Assembly: GCF_001487165.1 (NCBI RefSeq)
Contig: NZ_LN913006.1
Location: 2,882,657 to 2,946,656, forward strand
Direction of reading: 5' to 3'
Source: Blautia massiliensis (ex Durand et al. 2017)
Lineage (GTDB): Bacteria; Bacillota; Clostridia; Lachnospirales; Lachnospiraceae
Length of the DNA stretch: 64,000 nucleotides
Numbering within the stretch: position 1 is the first letter of the stretch; every line of letters starts with the position of its first letter. A model generated the notes under the pieces. It searched no databases. It was given only the letters and a program-made list of their open reading frames with translations, and had not been told where the DNA came from. Shown here in pieces: positions 60,571 to 64,000 of the stretch. Position numbers and translations under genes: made by a program.

Positions 60571-60575
60571 TCCAG

Positions 60576-61211
60576 CTTTTAAAAGATGACAAGGAGCAGG
60601 CAGTTAAAGATAAAGAGGAAGCTGAGAAGTGTGCGGAAAAAGCCGAGAAAGATCTGCATAGCCTGGAAGAACGCAGAGAACGGTTACAGCCGGTAATGGA
60701 TAATGTCAGCAAAGAAATAAAGGAATATGGAACAGTGAAAACTCTACTTCCAGAAGCTGGTGCATTGGAACGTGCAACAACCTACCGGGATAAGAAAATA
60801 AAACCACTGTTTACTCAGGTGAAAAATAAAATTGCTGCGATGGCTGCACAGGTTAAAGAACTTGCCGAAGAAGTAGAAAAATGGAAACACAAATATCAGA
60901 AAACAAAGCAAGCATATAACCAAATACAAAGAGAGTTAGATGCAGTGCGTGAAGAAAAAGAGCAGTTATTTGATGAAAAACAACAATTGCAGGATGTTTC
61001 TGATAGATATGACCGGGTAGTGCGTGTTCTTGGAGAAAATGCTGTAGATGATGCGGTACAACAGGATATACAGGAGCAGAAGGCATTAGAAGAAAAGCGA
61101 CAAATGGAGCAAATGCCAACAGGAAGTATTCACGAAAGACTTGCCTGGGGAGCCAGAAAGAGCAGTCGGAAGGCTGCTCTTTGGCAATCTAAGAATAGAG
61201 TTTTGGGATAG
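60576..61211 (+). pseudogene. C-terminal coiled-coil remnant of a relaxase (Mob/Pre-type)
   Basis: About 210 codons of a charged coiled coil: KDKEEAEKCAEKAEKDLHSL, then LPEAGALERATTYRDKKIKP, and further helices ending ARKSSRKAALWQSKNRVLG. This matches the C-terminal part of plasmid-recombination/mobilization proteins; the catalytic N-terminal domain with the HxDExTPH motif is missing. The open frame extends upstream to 60426, but that part overlaps a minus-strand gene tail and has no relaxase similarity. It is a truncation product at a deletion junction. Confidence 0.7.
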
Positions 61212-61263
61212 AATATGATAAAATGTAAGAGATAAATCGGTATTTAACGAGGAGGTAATGATT

Positions 61264-61485
61264 ATGAGTAGAAATATAAAAGGTGGTTTTTTAACATTAA
61301 GTAGTGTTGTTGGTATTGTAGGAATGATAATAGCGGCAATGCAAAATCCAGCAACTGCATGGGTAACGCCACCTGGAAGAATGATTATAAGTATTTTAGA
61401 AAATGGATTATTGATTCCTACGGTTTTATTCCTTGTTCTTTTTATTTATGGATTGTATATTCTCCTAACGGAGAAAAACGATTGA
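61264..61485 (+). CDS. Small two-helix membrane protein
   Basis: A 73-residue protein with two transmembrane helices: GGFLTLSSVVGIVGMIIAAM (residues 6-25) and LLIPTVLFLVLFIYGLYILL (47-67), joined by a polar loop. ATG at 61264 lies 8 nt after GGAGG, better than the ATG at 61258. Function unknown; small membrane proteins of this kind are common in element cargo. Followed by a methyltransferase gene 57 bp later. Confidence 0.65.
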   Translation: MSRNIKGGFLTLSSVVGIVGMIIAAMQNPATAWVTPPGRMIISILENGLLIPTVLFLVLFIYGLYILLTEKND

Positions 61486-61541
61486 GCAATACCGGTTTGT
61501 CGAATTAAGAAAACCGGTATTTGTGGAGGAGGAATTCTGTA

Positions 61542-62153
61542 ATGAGATTTTTTGAAAATACCCGTAAGCCACAAGGCTTCGGCGGAAAATTGATGACGAA
61601 GATGATGAACAGCGGTCACGCCAAATTATCGCAATGGGGATTCTCAAATATCTCCACGAAGTCTGATGCTGAAGTTCTTGACGTCGGCTGTGGCGGCGGA
61701 GCAAATATTGCGGTCTGGCTTGATAGATGTAGAAATGGCCACGTGACAGGAATGGATTATTCTGAGGTTAGTGTGGCAAAATCTCAAAAATTGAACGCCC
61801 TCGCCATTAAACAAGGGAAATGTAATGTAGTTCAAGGAGATGTATCTGCTATACCCTTTTCTGACGCGACTTTTGATTATGTTTCTGCCTTCGAAACAGT
61901 TTACTTTTGGCCAGGATTAGTAAAATGCTTTTCCGAGGTCAACCGTGTGCTGAAAAGCGAAGGCATATTCCTGATTTGTAACGAGAGTGACGGAACGAAT
62001 GCCGCAGATGAAAAATGGACAAAGATGATCAATGGTATGAAGATTTACACATCTAAACAACTTGTTGCCGCTTTGAAAGAAGCGGGTTTTACAGAGATCA
62101 AAACGTATTCAAATGCAAAAAATCATTGGATAAGTATTGTTGCAACGAAATAG
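61542..62153 (+). CDS. Class I SAM-dependent methyltransferase
   Basis: A 203-residue methyltransferase. Motif I VLDVGCGGGANI (residues ~44-55) binds SAM, GMDYSEVSVAKS is motif II, and VQGDVSAIPFSDATFDYV contains motifs III/IV of the UbiE-like group. LVKCFSEVNRVLKSEGIFLI completes the fold. Substrate unknown. ATG at 61542 after GGAGGAGG. Located in element-remnant DNA, so it is possibly cargo. Confidence 0.88.
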   Translation: MRFFENTRKPQGFGGKLMTKMMNSGHAKLSQWGFSNISTKSDAEVLDVGCGGGANIAVWLDRCRNGHVTGMDYSEVSVAKSQKLNALAIKQGKCNVVQGDVSAIPFSDATFDYVSAFETVYFWPGLVKCFSEVNRVLKSEGIFLICNESDGTNAADEKWTKMINGMKIYTSKQLVAALKEAGFTEIKTYSNAKNHWISIVATK

Positions 62154-62454
62154 CCAAATTCCAGTTGATATTTCACATATTTTAGGAAATTTAATAACTG
62201 TTATATTTGATTATCAAATTCTTCGCAAACCCTTGAAAATACTAAGTTTGTAGCAAGTGAACTTTCCCTTACTCTTTCCCTTGTGTTACATTTTCCCATT
62301 GCTTTTCATGAACCTTAATATGGGAAAAATTAAGGGAAAGAAAATTTCATAACACAATATAACATATAACAATAACGACATGGTGAACTGATTGAAATGT
62401 TTTCGATATTTAACTCTGTAACTGATTATCAAAAGAAAATGGAGATAAGATACG
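62154..62454. other. Intergenic region, no gene seen
   Basis: 301 bp of AT-rich DNA with three imperfect copies of a TTCCCTT/AAGGGAA motif (near 62264, 62274 and 62331). No ORF with a ribosome binding site and no RNA gene is recognised. Confidence 0.5.
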
Positions 62455-62694
62455 ATGAGAACAATTTATGCAGAATATAATATAAACCACGATAGTATTG
62501 ATGTTTACACAAGTGCTGGATATATGCTTCGCATTGATTGCTGGGAAGCTGAAAAAAATTTAAAAACCACATATGGATCAGAATGTGCGCTTACTTCATT
62601 GGCTGTGGATGAGCCTTTGGAATATGCAAGATTATATCTTGATGGCAATTTACAGATGTGGGTGGATACAGAAGATTCATTAGAACTTTATTAA
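62455..62694 (+). CDS. DUF6061 family protein
   Basis: A 79-residue protein: RTIYAEYNINHDSIDVYTSA, then GYMLRIDCWEAEKNL and the C-terminal DEPLEYARLYLDGNLQMWVD. This family is small, acidic, cytoplasmic and typical of Tn-like elements of gut Firmicutes, where it sits near mobilization genes. Function unknown. Preceded by ATGGAGATAAG. Confidence 0.7.
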   Translation: MRTIYAEYNINHDSIDVYTSAGYMLRIDCWEAEKNLKTTYGSECALTSLAVDEPLEYARLYLDGNLQMWVDTEDSLELY

Positions 62695-62788
62695 GCAAGA
62701 AGTGAGATAGTGTTGTAGGGAGTTTCCTGTAGTTAAAGATACCACACCCGATATGATGAACCCACGCTTATACACTACCAGCTATGAT

Positions 62789-62830
62789 AAAAGAAAGGAC
62801 AGCAATTTGACACTGCTGTCCTTTCTTTTA
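62789..62830. terminator. Bidirectional terminator
   Basis: A perfect 16-bp stem: AAAAGAAAGGACAGCA (62789-62804) and TGCTGTCCTTTCTTTT (62814-62829) with a 9-nt loop. Confidence 0.9.
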
Positions 62831-62943
62831 TAAAATTGCAGTACACAGAAAAAAGCTGTAAAATGAAAAATATATTTGTCCTTGTAACAATTCTCGGACA
62901 TTTGCCTGTTATACTATCTGCAAAAAGAAAAGGAAGTGATAAT

Positions 62944-63633
62944 ATGAAGCATATTTTAATTGTCGAAGATGATAATCTTTTGAATAAAACGCTTACTTAT
63001 AATTTGGAATTGGACGGTTACACAATAACTTCTGTTCTGAATGCAAGGACAGCCGCTGAATCATTAAAAACAAACATTTTTGATTTGGTATTGCTGGATA
63101 TAAATTTACCAGACGGAAATGGTTATGACCTATGCCGTCTTATCAAGCCAGAGCATCCTGATACAGTAGTTATATTTCTAACTGCCAACGATCAGGAAAG
63201 CAATCAGATACGGGGATATGAAGCTGGTGCAGTGGATTATATCACGAAACCTTTTTCGATTAGTGCTTTGCAGCGAAAAATCAAAGCCATGTTCGCTATG
63301 TTGGAGCATCACAAACCAGCTAAGGATATTTACGAGGATGGTAGCTTGTTTCTGGATTTTTCGGAACAATTTGCAAGTTTGAACGGGAAACCATTAGCAC
63401 TTTCTGCGATGGAATATAAAATGTTGAACCTATTTCTTAAAAATCCGAAGCAGGTACTTACTCGCCAACAATTTTTAGAAAAACTGTGGGATGTTGATGA
63501 AAAATATGTAGATGAACATACCCTTACTACTTCTATCAGCCGTATTCGCAGTAAGATTGAAGCGGATGGCGACACATATATCAAAACGGTTTATGGTATG
63601 GGGTATCAATGGACAGGAGGCGAAAAGAAATGA
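62944..63633 (+). CDS. OmpR/PhoB family response regulator
   Basis: A 229-residue two-component regulator. The receiver has the acidic pocket IVEDD, the phospho-Asp in LVLLDINLPDGNG (about residue 51), and the conserved Lys in ITKPF. The winged-helix output domain includes LSAMEYKMLNLFLKNPKQVL and VYGMGYQWTG. I use the ATG at 62944, preceded by GGAAGTG, which begins the receiver; the ORF extends upstream to 62836 without receiver similarity. It overlaps the histidine kinase start (ATGA). Such pairs in these elements often control an ABC transporter for peptide antibiotics. Confidence 0.92.
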   Translation: MKHILIVEDDNLLNKTLTYNLELDGYTITSVLNARTAAESLKTNIFDLVLLDINLPDGNGYDLCRLIKPEHPDTVVIFLTANDQESNQIRGYEAGAVDYITKPFSISALQRKIKAMFAMLEHHKPAKDIYEDGSLFLDFSEQFASLNGKPLALSAMEYKMLNLFLKNPKQVLTRQQFLEKLWDVDEKYVDEHTLTTSISRIRSKIEADGDTYIKTVYGMGYQWTGGEKK

Positions 63634-64000
63634 ATCTGAATAACCTTTCTGCTAAGAAAATTTGTAGACTGGTTAGTGCTGGCATGGTTTTCTCTATGCT
63701 GGTAATTACCGGTATTTTCGGCGGTATAATGCAGGATATACGAATTTTTATAGTGGGTGGAACATTGACACTCTGTGCGTTTTTCTGGATTTGGCTATTG
63801 GTGCTGATTTTTGGAAAACGCCTTTCTCATTTTACTTCTAATTTGTGCCGGACGCTGGACAACATGATTGATGGAAACGAGGAATTACAAAAGTCAAATG
63901 ATAGTGAAACTCTTTTTGCCCGTATCAACCACCGCTTAATTCGGTTGTATGAGATTATGCAGAAAAACCGGCACAAGGTAGACATGGAACGACAGGAGCT
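63630..64000 (+). CDS. Sensor histidine kinase, N-terminal part (runs off window)
   Basis: ATG at 63630 overlaps the response-regulator stop as ATGA. The first 123 codons are visible: a basic start, two membrane helices (VSAGMVFSMLVITGIFGG and IFIVGGTLTLCAFFWIWLLVL), then a cytoplasmic linker resembling HAMP/pre-dimerisation sequence (RLIRLYEIMQKNRHKVDMER). The H-box and ATPase domain lie beyond the window. The short extracellular loop between the helices suggests an intramembrane-sensing kinase. Confidence 0.85.
   Translation, partial: MNLNNLSAKKICRLVSAGMVFSMLVITGIFGGIMQDIRIFIVGGTLTLCAFFWIWLLVLIFGKRLSHFTSNLCRTLDNMIDGNEELQKSNDSETLFARINHRLIRLYEIMQKNRHKVDMERQE

Noticed and set aside
60426-60575. 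N-terminal extension of the relaxase remnant ORF
   Set aside because: It overlaps a terminator and a minus-strand gene tail, and has no relaxase similarity; the open frame is a fusion across a deletion junction.

Overview
The window looks like a chromosomal segment of a Gram-positive, gut-type Clostridia, most like Lachnospiraceae (Blautia/Ruminococcus-like). Reasons: T-box leaders upstream of ileS and metG, a yybP-ykoY manganese riboswitch, a reverse-type rubrerythrin next to PerR, a eukaryote-like (IleS2) isoleucyl-tRNA synthetase, a spoIIID sporulation gene, DUF3793 and ThrE-type proteins, and Lachnospiraceae-style mobile-element genes. Assignment is by protein and RNA recognition only; no database search was possible.

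Layout. 1-10.3 kb: the tail of an Hsp20 gene, nucleoside hydrolase, a 3'-5' exonuclease, a D,D-carboxypeptidase on the minus strand, then T-box-ileS-glgP. 10.3-16.7 kb: two HD-domain phosphohydrolases and two secreted proteins, the second a large repeat protein split by an in-frame TAG. 16.7-20.8 kb: peroxide and iron related genes (rubrerythrin, perR with two matching palindromic boxes, DUF3793-flavodoxin behind a promoter/operator) and a two-gene ThrE-like exporter. 20.8-26.9 kb: T-box-metG, moaC-moaA-mogA, a GC-rich 184-bp palindrome-bounded element and a MOSC-TatD fusion gene. 27-31.3 kb: AT-rich decayed DNA with a nuclease-fold ORF, a csn2 remnant beside a degenerate CRISPR-like repeat, a DUF3298-like secreted protein, an acyltransferase pseudogene with two nonsense codons, and a HisC/CobD-like aminotransferase. 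31.5-35.2 kb: panE-like gene, lemA plus TPM-domain gene, and the Mn riboswitch with a UPF0016 exporter.

The most striking feature is at 35.25-51.83 kb. The sporulation regulator gene spoIIID is cut in two. Its first 38 codons lie at 35248-35361 behind a SigE-like promoter, and its last 47 codons plus stop lie at 51687-51830. Between them is a 16.3-kb integrative mobilizable element ending in a large serine recombinase whose stop codon lies in the right junction. Recombining the 4-bp AAGG at both junctions restores a canonical 85-residue SpoIIID in frame. This is the architecture of a skin-like developmental intervening element, though a simple disruptive insertion is not excluded. The element carries an excisionase-like HTH protein, a relaxase, a primase/VapE replication pair, a BlaI/BlaR1-type sensor pair, and two defence-like cassettes. 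One is an AAA ATPase followed by an unknown protein and a DUF2188 protein. The other is a tight three-gene operon of sce7726 (PD-(D/E)XK-like), sce7725 and RES-domain (NAD+ phosphorylase/toxin family) proteins, which I consider the best candidate for an undescribed system.

51.8-60.3 kb returns to core genome: an ACT-domain protein, a structured leader with terminator ahead of a YfhO-family membrane protein, and the rpsL-rpsG-fusA-tuf cluster. 60.4-64 kb holds a second mobile-element remnant (relaxase tail, small membrane protein, methyltransferase, DUF6061) and a two-component system whose histidine kinase runs off the window end.
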